NCBI GenBank assembly: GCA_035771175.1
Contig: CM069602.1
Coordinates: forward strand, 4,840,001 to 4,904,000
DNA: 64,000 nucleotides
From: Paratinospora sagittata
Taxonomy: Eukaryota; Streptophyta; Magnoliopsida; Ranunculales; Menispermaceae
Reading direction: 5' to 3'
The translations under genes and the position numbers were made by a program. The notes beneath the pieces are model-generated. The model did no database searches. It saw only the letters and a list, made by a program, of their open reading frames with translations, and was not told the DNA's origin. This document shows, piece after piece, positions 23,201-32,699 of this stretch. Numbering within the stretch: position 1 is the first letter of the stretch; each line of letters begins with the position of its first letter.

Positions 23201-24187
23201 CATAAAGTATTTGTGCTTTTAATATTTCATGAGCTTGAAATTTTCCAAACTACTGGCAATAGTTATTTTAATGCAAAACCGCGCTATACTGTTGTGGATA
23301 GAACATTGCAGTACTGTGCCACTCATCTCATCTTTCATTTTGCATATTTTGTGAACTGTCCTCATGGCTGTTACCATAATTTTTCATATGCTAGTATAAA
23401 AGACCTGCATGTTTCCATGTGTTTTCTTTATATCCAACATTAGGGAATACTTGGTATGATTAACGCATTACAGCATCCTTAGATGCACTTTATGGAAGAT
23501 CAAGTCTTCATCTTGACTAGACACCACCTTTTTTAGCCTCACTTAAGGCAATCCAAGTATTGAAAATAAATTTAACCCTGTTCCAGTCTTCCACCAAAAT
23601 CATTCTTTGTTTTTTAGCAGTAAACCTAAAGCCTGCAGAATCTCCTTCATAAGCTGTTAATAAGCAGATTCTTTTACCTACAGAAGGCTTTTTTTTTTTT
23701 TTGCTCAATCTAATACTTTTCACCTTGCAGGTTATTCCAGTACATTGAAGGTGCCAATTTAAACAACTCACGTGTCTCAATGACTGTTCCTGTCCTGACA
23801 AGTATTGCCCGAGAAGCCGGTCCCCTTCACTCATCAGCCTATGTTGTCCAATTTTACTTGCCCGTGAAGTTTCAAGACTCGCCTCCCCTTCCCCTTCCCG
23901 AACTGAAACTGGAACCTCATGTATGGACAAGTCATTGCATTGCAGTTAGGAAGTTCTCTGGTTTTGCAAGGGATGGCAATGTTATTGCAGAAGCAAAAAA
24001 ACTTGCTCTCAGTTTGAGTAGGTCCCCTTGGGCAAATTCAACTTCTTCAGATGGTAAGTACGCCTATTCAATTGCACAGTATAATTCCCCATTTCGGCTT
24101 ATTGGGCGTGTCAATGAGGTCTGGGTGGATATTGATGGATCCGAAACTGAGGGTTGCGCATCCGGTGGTGATGTAGCTACATATTAA
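20251..24187 (+). CDS. Secreted SOUL heme-binding protein gene with two alternative terminal exons
   Basis: Exon 1 (20251-20453) encodes a signal peptide (about residues 1-23) and the start of the SOUL fold (MPQFTVVHSEPDFEIRLY). It ends in phase 2. Two tandem copies of the second exon follow: 21860-22298 and 23731-24187. Each has a proper AG acceptor and the same phase, so exon 1 can join either, giving 213 or 219 residues. Both copies carry the family signatures (L/FYQYI, MT-PVLTSI, FYLP-FQDSPP-PLPEL, VR-FSGFA, AYTIAQYN/AYSIAQYN, RVNEVW). No separate first exon is seen before the second copy. Family members bind heme or other tetrapyrroles. The intervening intron contains a LINE relic. Confidence 0.87.
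21040..21660 (-). mobile_element. LINE reverse-transcriptase relic
   Basis: Translating the minus strand gives scattered plant L1/LINE reverse-transcriptase blocks separated by stops: GLHQGSTMKPYLFALVINEL followed by LLFVDDI (the catalytic Y/FVDD box) near 21060-21170, and KANDRVPRDIILWV near 21290-21330. Numerous stop codons show it is long dead. It lies in the SOUL gene intron, antisense to the host gene. Confidence 0.6.
22759..22806. repeat. Perfect 24-bp tandem duplication downstream of SOUL exon 2a
   Basis: Two adjacent identical 24-bp units (22759-22782, 22783-22806) starting CCCTTCTTTCC lie about 460 bp after the first terminal-exon stop. Confidence 0.85.
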
Positions 24188-24346
24188 TAAAAAGGCTGTA
24201 GAATCTGCAGATTACAGTGAGCTTTGGCTATGTAATTAAAGAAGCTGGTAGAACATGCATCGATGTGTGCTTCACTTAGAAACTTGTGTTGTTCTGTTAA
24301 CAGTTTATTGACTCTCTGATATCACTGTTGTTCACTGGTGCTTTTC

Positions 24347-24398
24347 ACTTGCATTGCTTAATTGCTTTCTCTACTTGCATTGCTTAATTGCTTTCTCT
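24347..24398. repeat. Perfect 26-bp tandem duplication downstream of SOUL exon 2b
   Basis: Two adjacent identical 26-bp units (24347-24372, 24373-24398) starting ACTTGCATTGC lie about 160 bp after the second terminal-exon stop, probably near or in its 3' UTR. Confidence 0.85.
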
Positions 24399-25165
24399 AA
24401 TGTTCTTGGCCCATGCACTGTAGACATTTGGATCATCTGGTCATCAATTAAACAACTAGATTATTTTGGCTTCATATGGTGGTGGTTCACTGGGTGGCAC
24501 CTATTCCTCATAATCACTTGTACAAACTATTGGAATCTTCAGTTCTGCTACCTTCATTAATTTCTGAATCCTATCACTGTACTTTCTGAGAAAGGAGAAC
24601 AGAAAGTGGCTTGAGAACTTCAAAATTTGTTTTGTTTGTTTTTCTTTCTCACGTATTATTCTCACATCTTTCGGGGATGTAGGAGTAAAATAGTAAACTT
24701 CTTCCAACGAGGGCGCCTTCAAGTTTAAACTTTTATACAAAAATGACCTTCAAATTCAGCTAGGGTAAAACGATTGTCTTAATGAACTGAGCTTACCTGA
24801 TTTGACCTTTACTTATAGCTCAACAATTTATTTAGTTTTATGTAATATAAATTATGCTATAATCGATTTGGTGGTGGTGTTTTTGTTTTTTTAATTTTCC
24901 CTTAAAAATATTAAATTTAGTGTGATCCACCAAGGAAATATGGACTCAAATCCGAACTCAGTAATAGGCTAAATATTCTACTCTGTGAGTGAGTGAGTGA
25001 GGCCGCTTCGACTCGTAACTCGGCCTGTTCTGTAAAGACAAAAGAACGAACGAGAAGGCAATATTTATATGGTTTATGGAAAGTAGTGTTGGTAATAATA
25101 TTGTGGGACAATCGAGATTGGTTTGGATTCAGAGTCATTTTTTCTTGATTTGTTTTGATAATTAG
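24399..25165. other. Intergenic region and SIRB promoter
   Basis: No coding region is supported. The part nearest 25166 should hold the SIRB promoter and leader. A TATA-like TATTTATATGG occurs near 25062. A short GAGT repeat (GTGAGTGAGTGAGTGAGG) lies near 24987. Confidence 0.4.
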
Positions 25166-25352
25166 ATGTCAATGGATGCCACCTCAATCTCTTCTCAATT
25201 TATTACCCTCAGCAGCTGCAGGTGCTCTTCTCTTCCTTTTCATCACAAAATTTCATTTCTTTTGTTTCATTCTTTCGCTGTAAAACTTGTAATTTTCGTT
25301 ACTTGCTTTCGGGGACTGGAAAGAGATTGATTGAAGCTCTTGTGATTAGTTT

Positions 25353-25416
<64 letters not shown>

Positions 25417-27377
25417 ATTTTTAATTCGAGGGTTACCGTATTTCTGACTCTTAAGCAAGTATTCATAAAAAAGCTTGAAAATTTACTATGAATATGGCGG
25501 TTTTTGAACTTATCTTTTCTACTAGTTTTTGTTCAGACTTGTCAATGTGATTTTTTAGTACCCTTCTGTTTTGTTTTGTTTATCTTTGGGTTCTTGTTTT
25601 AATCGGGAGTTTCAAACAGGGGAGCCATAAGAAATGGGAGGGTGGTGATTTGCCCCCAATTCGTAAAATTACAAAGAATTCCTGCGTTAAACAGAAACTT
25701 ATCTGCAAAATCATGTTTGATCACTTGTGGAAATGGTGGGTTTAGAAGGGAGAGACATGGGGTGGGAGAGAAGGATGGTGTAATCATAGTGGACCATGGT
25801 TCGCGGCGCAAGGAATCCAATCTCTTTCTCGGTAAGTTCATCGGTTTGTTTTTGTTTGATTAGTGTTAAAATTTCCTGAAATTCATTGTTGATGGTTTGA
25901 ATTTTGAATATGTTATTTGAATGTGGAGCTTAGTAATGTTCAATTTTGTGCAATTTCAGATCAATTTGTAACAATGTTTAGAGATAGAACTGGGTATCCA
26001 ATTGTGGAGCCTGCTCACATGGTGAGATCCCGCCCCTTTTCACTATAATTTGTTTAAAGAAACATGGGATTTTCTGTATTTTGTTAAGTCGTAACTTCGA
26101 TAATTCTGATCATGGTTTCGCTTTATGGGAAACTAGTCATTTATGATTTTCTTCTTTATAAGCTTGTGGGTTTTCGAATTGAGGAACACAACAACTTGTC
26201 ACTTAGAAACTTGTACAATCTGATTCTGAAGAGAAATTAGATAGAACCCTAGTTGGTGTGAAGTATCTGCATTCTTAAACCTTTAGGGGTCCGAGTTCAG
26301 CTTTTCTATGTTAATTCAACTAGAGAAGAAGCGACTGTAATGCTCAAAAGTTTTTCTTGGTCATTATTGTGGGAAAGGTAAAAGAGATCAAGCGCCCTTG
26401 AGGCTGAAGGAATCATCTCAAATTATTCTTCATCTCACTTTAGACAAATGGAACTTCAACTTCTGACAGCTGCTTTATCCTGTGCATTTTGCTGTATCAA
26501 AATGCAATCTGTGATCTCTTCTGGGTTTTTCACATGCAATGATGAATCCTTACAGAAAAATCATTGATTGGGGATTACTCCAATGTGATATTATCTGAAA
26601 ATGCAAAGGATTTCTGAGCAGTGTCACTTGTATTCTCTTAGTTTATCTAACATAAGAGTATGCAAGAATATCTGTGGTTCATAACCAGGGACCTTTAAAT
26701 TTAGGGAAGATTTTGTTTCTTGAATTCTATGAGACATGTACATTGAGAAATAAGTTGAAGATTGTATAATCCTGAGTTCTTCTAACCCTCAGTTTTGCAA
26801 AGGTTAAATCTTATTAAAGTTTATATTGTGACAAAAATGAGCAGGAGTTGGCAGAACCATCAATCAAACATGCATTTGATTTGTGTGTGCAACAAGGGGC
26901 TAACCGTGTTATTATCAGTCCATACTTTCTCTTCCCTGGACGGCATTGGCACCAGGTTTGCTTGCTGTCTAATCTCTTATATCTCTTTTCATCCCTCCAC
27001 AGCATTTTTTCTTTTCTTTTTGCATATTGATAGATGAGTATACAACAGGTTAGGGCAATTGTGTCATGACCTTATGCTAATTTTTTAGGATATCCCCCAA
27101 TTAACGGCTGAAGCAGCAAAGGAACACCCAGGTGTGTCATACATGATAACAGCACCTATTGGTCTGCATGAGCTGATGGTGGTACGCAATATTGTTCTTA
27201 AGTTTAGGATTTAGGGTGAATATTTTTGTATAACATCAAATTTTCCGAATGCAACAGGATGTGGTGAATGACACAATCAACCACTGCTTAAGCCATGTAG
27301 CAGGAGACGCAGATGACTGTGTGGTTTGTGCTGGGACGGGTAAATGCGAACTGTATGAAACAGTGAAACATCAATAA
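25166..27377 (+). CDS. SIRB: Sirohydrochlorin ferrochelatase, chloroplastic (CbiX/SirB type)
   Basis: Six exons join in frame: 25166-25221, 25620-25831, 25960-26021, 26845-26955, 27089-27181 and 27258-27377. They give 217 residues. The enzyme inserts Fe2+ into sirohydrochlorin, the last step of siroheme synthesis for nitrite and sulfite reductase, in plastids. Residues 1 to about 65 are a Ser/Arg-rich transit peptide. The CbiX fold starts at VIIVDHGSRRKESN, with the metal-binding/catalytic His at about residue 78, and continues to ISPYFLFPGRHW (His about 144). The C-terminal tail holds four Cys (about residues 188, 199, 202 and 208, in CVVCAGTGKC), matching the Fe-S motif known in plant SirB. 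A second ATG at 25172 is an alternative start. Intron 1 carries a long (GA)n microsatellite. Confidence 0.93.
25359..25416 (+). repeat. (GA)n microsatellite in SIRB intron 1
   Basis: About 28 uninterrupted GA units lie in the first intron of SIRB. It is a hypervariable simple repeat; an effect on expression is possible but not shown. Confidence 0.9.
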
Positions 27378-28164
27378 TAGCATGCATTTGGCAATAAAAT
27401 TGCAATGAACTACACTGTTACAACAGACATCTTGGTTATTAAGGATCTATATAAAGAATTAGCATGATAAATTGTTTGTCTTTCAGCAGCCCTGCAATAA
27501 TCACACACCAGAACCTAGGAGCCATCCAATCCCCTTTGCGGGCTTGTATTCAGCCGGTTGCTTCATTGGTCGAAGCCAGAAATCTCTCAGCCAAGACCAG
27601 ATTTTGAAGAAACTTGCCATCTACAACTTCATAGCTGCATTAACGCGAGCATTGGCTTGTGCCCGTGCCTCTTCTTCAACTGTCACTCTTGCTTAAGTCC
27701 AGTGGTAAAAGAAAATCAATTACATATGAATGTGCTGGTAAAAAAATTCCAATAATCATGAGTGTATATCAGTTAATGGGGGCAGCATTCTTAATGGGTA
27801 GCATCCACCATACAATGGAACCCAATTTCCTGACCTTTCTTGTTTGCCATATGGAACCTATGAAAATATGCTAAGATACTGCTGATTTTTCCATAAGATG
27901 AAGTGTTGTGAGTTGCATAGTTGTATTGCAGATTGGTTTGTTATAATGATGAATGAGAATTCTTACCATCTTTGTATTTGTAATGGTGATTCTGCTCTTT
28001 CAATCTCTTATTGAAGAACTTTGCTGCCCGGAAAACATCTGAGGGTCTTTCCCACCCTCCACCAAACACACCAAAATGCCTCTTTAGGTTGAGGTGGAAC
28101 AAGGTATTCTAGCACTGCCAACTCTTCCTTGTCCACCCGGTGGATGCAGTTCACAGGGCATGAA
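27378..28164. other. SIRB 3' flank
   Basis: This probably contains the SIRB 3' UTR. A 74-codon open stretch at 27472-27696 has no recognisable domain and I do not call it a gene. Nothing else is supported. Confidence 0.4.
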
Positions 28165-28299
28165 TGTAATACCCTGAATTTTACTAAAAAAAAAATAAAA
28201 AATAAAAAAATGTTCGGGTATGATGCACCTGAACGTTCGGGCGTTGCCCAAATAATAATAAATTTTTTTATTTTTATTTTTGAAATACAAGGTATTACA
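28165..28299. mobile_element. 135-bp solo LTR (or TRIM/MITE) with target duplication
   Basis: The element begins TGTAATACC and ends GGTATTACA, so it has TG...CA ends that also form a 9-bp inverted repeat. It is flanked by a perfect 5-bp duplication, ATGAA (28160-28164 and 28300-28304). Termini TGTAATACCC...GGTATTACA are typical of some Ty3/gypsy LTRs, so a short solo LTR or TRIM is the best reading. The inverted ends alone could also fit a MITE. Confidence 0.6.
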
Positions 28300-28304
28300 A
28301 TGAA

Positions 28305-29049
28305 TCAACAAGACCTGTGAATTAAACAATTAGGCATCATTTTCCTACTTGTTTATAAAACCAAGAGTACAGACAGGCAAGAAAGAGTACCGGGAGTACA
28401 CCTGATTCAAGAGCCAAACCTATTAGGAGCATCATTTTCCAAGTTGTTAATGAGCAAAAATTTTGGATGGTGTGCTCATCAACAGGGAGATGAAGACACG
28501 AATGCAATCTCCATAGCTGGTTGAAATTGAACGTTAAAGAAATCTTACCTCAAGTTGTTTGTCATCATCTCCAAATTGAACTTTAACTCGCGCACTTCCA
28601 AGGGCTTCATCTATAACAAATGTGTTACTCGCATGGTGAACACATTCTCTGCATCCTGCAACCATAATCCAAAATTTAATACAACTGAGAACTCAACTAA
28701 GTTTTATTTATTTATTATTTTTATTATTTTAAATTAGATAGGATCGGTTACATGAATTTGTTTCTTTCATGACATTCGATCAAAGGTTAGATTTATATCA
28801 TAGTTGATCTTATAGAATTTTATATTGGTTGTCATCAAACTAACGCAACCCTCCTTTACACAAACTTGAGACAGGTTATGTTTAAAGACATACAAATATA
28901 ATCTACACAAGCGGAGTTAGGACACAATTTGAGCAATGCGATTTACGCTGTGTTTGGTTGGTGATTCAAAAACAAAGATTTAATTTGGAAATAGAAAACT
29001 CAAAAAATGACTTTTCACCATTTTTTAAAAATAACATGTGTCCTTTATT
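28305..29049. other. Intergenic region upstream of the deleted copia element
   Basis: No gene or clear repeat boundary is supported. The sequence near 28950, around TGTTTGGTTGGTGATTC, resembles the edge of dispersed plant repeats, but I cannot define an element. Confidence 0.35.
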
Positions 29050-30793
29050 AAAACAAAATCATTTTGCCCACGTGCTTCATGCAGCCAGCCCATGCATCCC
29101 ATGCGGCTTGATTTTGTTGACTATTCATTGCATGCATTTCTTGACTATTGATGGCGGCTCTTCATTGAGGTGGACAAAACCAACAAATCTCCACCTCCAC
29201 CTCATATGGAACATGGCTCCTCCACACTGACAGTAAGTTGTTAATTAAAGCTGCAGAGCAACAATCACTGTTGTTGCCTCCATTAGTGCCCTTAGGCACT
29301 ACGAGCTCGTGAGATGTTGATCAAGTCCAAACAATGTTGGAACTTGATTCCTGTAACTACCTTTGTAAGCATATCTGCAGGGTTATCTGCAGTCTTGATC
29401 TTTTGTAGAAGAATATTCCCTTCGTCTACTATTTCTCGAATAAAATGAAAACGAACATCAATATGCTTCGTTCGACTGTGATGAACTTGGTTTTTTGCCA
29501 AACAAATGGCACTCTGGCTATCGCAGAAAACTTCAACATTCTTCTGCACAATTCCCATGTCCTTAGTCAATCCATGAAGCCAGATTGCTTCCTTGAAAGC
29601 TTCCGTTACTGCCATGTACTCTGCCTCTGTAGTAGACAAAACAACTGTTGACTGTAGTGTTGATCTCCAACTCACTGGTCCTCCTGCCATAGTGAAAACA
29701 TAACCAGTAGTAGATCTGCGCTTGTCAAGATCTCCAGCATAGTCCGAATCCACATATCCGACTAGATGCTTACAATTTTTCGTATCTCTCTCGAACTTTA
29801 AACCAATATCCACAGTACCATGAATATACCGTAGAATCCACTTCACTGCTTGCCAGTGGCCTTTACCGGGGTTGTGCATGTAACGACTTACCATACTTAC
29901 AGCATGTGAAATGTCAGGTCTGGTACATACCATAGCATACATCAAGGCACCAACTGCATTTGCATATGGAATATTCTCCATTTGCTTCTTCTGATCTTCG
30001 AAATTTGGTGACATTGATGAACTTAGCTTGAAATGTGGTGCCAATAGTGTGCTCACAGGTTTTGTGTCATTGTCAATGCCAAAAGTTTGAAGAACTTTCT
30101 TCAAATACTGAGTTTGAGTCAAACAGATTGTGCCTTTGGCCCTGTCTCGAGTTATCTCCATCCCGAGAATTTTTCTCGCCTCTCCAAGGTCCTTCATTTC
30201 AAACTCTGAGCTCAATTGAGCCTTTAGTTTGTTGATCTCCACCGTACTTTTAGATGCGATTAACATATCATCTACATATAAAAGCAAGTAGATAAATGTA
30301 CCATCTTGAAGTTTGAGATAGTAGACACAATGATCAAACTGACTCCAGGTATATTTTTGCCCTTGGATGAAGCTGTCAAATCGCTTGTAGCACTGTCTCG
30401 GTGACTGCTTCAGGCCATACAATGACTTGCTCAACTTGCAAGCCCAATGCTCTCTTCCTGGTACTTTGAATCCTTCTGGTTGAGACATATATATCCGTTT
30501 TCTTCCAAAGCTTAACCTAGCTCTGATACCAATTTGTTATGCGAAAGCATGAAAGAAAAACTAGACAACCAAAGTTTAACGTGGTTTGGCAAAAATACCT
30601 ACGTCCACGGGAGGCAACAATTGTATTCACAGGGATGATTTTTACAATGAAGAATGAGTTATATTTATAGGAGCTAAAACAAAATCATTTTGCCCACGTG
30701 CTTCATGCAGCCAGCCCATGCATCCCATGTGGCTTGATTTTGTTGACTATTCATTGCATGCATTTCTTGACTATTGATGGCGGCTCTTCATTG
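29050..30793 (-). mobile_element. Ty1/copia deletion derivative with truncated LTRs
   Basis: The element reads right to left. A 118-bp direct repeat (29050-29167 and 30676-30793, one mismatch seen) marks the shared part of the two LTRs. The right LTR continues through a TATA box (30661-30669) to its end at 30535. The primer-binding site TGGTATCAGAGC follows (30520-30531, minus strand). About 30 bp later the sequence enters reverse transcriptase directly, so gag, protease, integrase and the RT N-terminus are missing. A purine-rich stretch and TGTTGG (about 29180-29190) mark the 3' LTR start. Both outer LTR ends look truncated and I find no target duplication. Confidence 0.8.
29292..30488 (-). 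CDS. Copia reverse transcriptase-RNase H fragment (open, 398 codons)
   Basis: An unbroken frame begins at the RT region (IYMSQPEGF). It carries the copia RT landmarks [11 protein letters not shown] and LLLYVDDM (catalytic YVDD), the connection region YANAVGALMYAM and CTRPDISHAVSMV, and an RNase H domain with GYVDSDYAGD, LSTTEAEYMA, FCDSQSAICLA and HHSRTKHIDVR. The stop precedes a 3' LTR remnant. The start is that of the remaining frame, not a natural initiator, because the upstream polyprotein is deleted. The intact frame suggests relatively recent deletion or insertion. It is not a host gene. Confidence 0.85.
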   Translation of the reverse strand: MSQPEGFKVPGREHWACKLSKSLYGLKQSPRQCYKRFDSFIQGQKYTWSQFDHCVYYLKLQDGTFIYLLLYVDDMLIASKSTVEINKLKAQLSSEFEMKDLGEARKILGMEITRDRAKGTICLTQTQYLKKVLQTFGIDNDTKPVSTLLAPHFKLSSSMSPNFEDQKKQMENIPYANAVGALMYAMVCTRPDISHAVSMVSRYMHNPGKGHWQAVKWILRYIHGTVDIGLKFERDTKNCKHLVGYVDSDYAGDLDKRRSTTGYVFTMAGGPVSWRSTLQSTVVLSTTEAEYMAVTEAFKEAIWLHGLTKDMGIVQKNVEVFCDSQSAICLAKNQVHHSRTKHIDVRFHFIREIVDEGNILLQKIKTADNPADMLTKVVTGIKFQHCLDLINISRARSA

Positions 30794-30904
30794 TATCCGA
30801 ATCACTAATCGAGGGCGCTTAAATTCCTGGCTTGTTGTAGTAGTATGTGGTGCCTTGACCAATTGCTAGAGTGCATGGTGTGTGATGGGAAGGTAGAGAA
30901 TGAC

Positions 30905-31919
30905 CTATGCATGCATTTTCATCAACAAAGAGAGCTTTTGGTCTCCATGGGCCTTTCCAGAAGCTGAATGCCAAACCAGAGAAATCCGTCCCAAATTTTC
31001 CTCTCACCCTGCCAAAAGAAGCATCATATTCTCGTCTGAGATCATCTTTCATCAACACCTTATAAGCCTCACCTTATAAGCCTCATTCAGCATCAATGTA
31101 TACTCATGGCCCTGAAACACAATAGCTTCATGTAAGTGCATGACCCTTCTGTAGGCCTTGCATTGCTGGTTTCATGAAAAGTTTTAAATTTTAATGTTTT
31201 TGTCAGTGCTAATATATGTGGCCAGTGTATATTGTTTTATGAAAATCAACTCGTTTGATCTGGGTAGAAAAATGACAAGAATCAAGGTAATAAGAAATAT
31301 CTATTGGCACCACCTCACTGAATCTATTTTGCAGAATTTAGTAGAACTTGGATTTGTCTAACTCTAATCCGTAAAAGAGGAAGCTTCTGAACGGCTATAT
31401 CGAAGCCAAAGTGTGGGATTGTAAATCATGGGGCAAAATCAAAACAAGAAAAAATTACCTTTTGGCCTGCGACACCCTGGTGATATTTCTTCTGCAACTT
31501 TCTGCAAGCTTCCTTTATTTCTTGTGGTTTTGAATCAGCAGGAACTCCAAGAAGCTCATAGTAATCCTCTGTTCTTGCAATGGCACCCGAACCTTTACCA
31601 CAACACCTGATTTATGTACATGTACTGCATACCTTCCTACATCTCAAAACCATATAACACAACCAAGAGAGCTCTTAGTTGATTATACAAGCAGAAAAGA
31701 ATCAATATTGAACTAAGGTGAACTCGTTTGCTGCGTTAGTGAAATTGGTTAACATTCCAAGATTGAACTAAAAGAGTTTTTCTTCACTACCCATCAACCG
31801 AAAATTCAAGTTAGAAATGTTCAATACCTTAAAATAGGCGTCCTTAGATAGAAACAGTAATGGGTTCTGACAGGCTTTGCAAATGAAAATGGGCCAACTG
31901 TTGTTGCAGAGATTTGCAT
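30905..31919 (-). pseudogene. Broken chloroplast DnaJ-ferredoxin (J-protein) gene, 3'-truncated
   Basis: Exon 1 (31919-31828) gives a transit-peptide-like start. Exon 2 (31606-31459) joins in frame and encodes most of a J-domain (TEDYYELLGVPADSKPQEIKEA). Exon 3 (31111-30905) continues with HEYTLMLNEAY, LRREYDASFG, FSFWKGPWRP and ALFVDENACIG, which in the plant family leads into a bacterial-type ferredoxin domain. Three lesions are visible. The HPD tripeptide is replaced by HQG. A 14-bp tandem duplication (GAGGCTTATAAGGT twice, about 31060-31087) shifts the frame. The ferredoxin exon is absent because copia LTR sequence begins at 30793. Confidence 0.8.
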
Positions 31920-32699
31920 TCTTCTCTTCTTTTTCGTAAGCTGTTTGGATAATTTACAAGTTTAGAGCAGAAAAGCTTTTCCTGATTTTGATGGTTTGGC
32001 ATTGTACTCCTGACGTGGAGCTCAATTCATGAGATATTTATATTTCTCATTGAAGAAGTTGGAAATGAGGAATAAACCACAAGGGCACATATAATTACAA
32101 ATTACTTAAACTACAGCAAGGTAAATTACATTGTCATTTACATTAATCCATGTGTTACTTATCTCCACTATACGCAGTTTATGATCTAATAGTCATGACG
32201 TTGTAATTACTAGCTTTTTTAGTTAGAATAGCACTTCTCCTTACCCAATACTTCGTCATGTGATAATTAATGCTAGTTGCTAAATTCTGTTCTGCAGTCT
32301 CTTATTTACTTTTTTTAAATTTTCGTATTTCTTATATTAATTTAATGCCCAGTAAACAATCTCCAACTGATTTATACACCACATTCCATCTCAGCAGTTT
32401 GAAACAAAAATCAATATAGTTTTTTTTTTTTTAATTCCCCAAAGAAAACGATCATTCTACCGTTACTTTAAGGGAATCTTAAATAGTGTCTTTTATTTGA
32501 ATAAATTATAATCAAATAAATGTTGCAGTACAACAATAACAGTAAATTAAGTAAAATCCAAGCAACTCATATACATAATACTCCGAACTTCATATTATAT
32601 TATATTATGTTATTAAATTTTGATTTCCTTCTCTTATTACTTGTTCTCGTGGAAACCTTTTACACTGTTCAGAGCAAGGTAGGTAGGTTGGAAGCAGAG
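31920..32699. other. GWD1 3' flank and promoter side of the DnaJ pseudogene
   Basis: This holds the GWD1 3' UTR, since its stop codon is at 32700-32702 on the minus strand, and the former promoter of the J-protein copy. Nothing else is supported; it is AT-rich with poly-T at 32419-32432. Confidence 0.4.

Noticed and set aside
23517..23930. 137-codon open frame on the minus strand
   Set aside because: It overlaps SOUL terminal exon 2b in antisense and has no recognisable motif.
27472..27696. 74-codon open frame after SIRB with acceptor-like start
   Set aside because: No domain or start codon is recognised. SIRB already ends properly at 27377, so this is probably 3' UTR.
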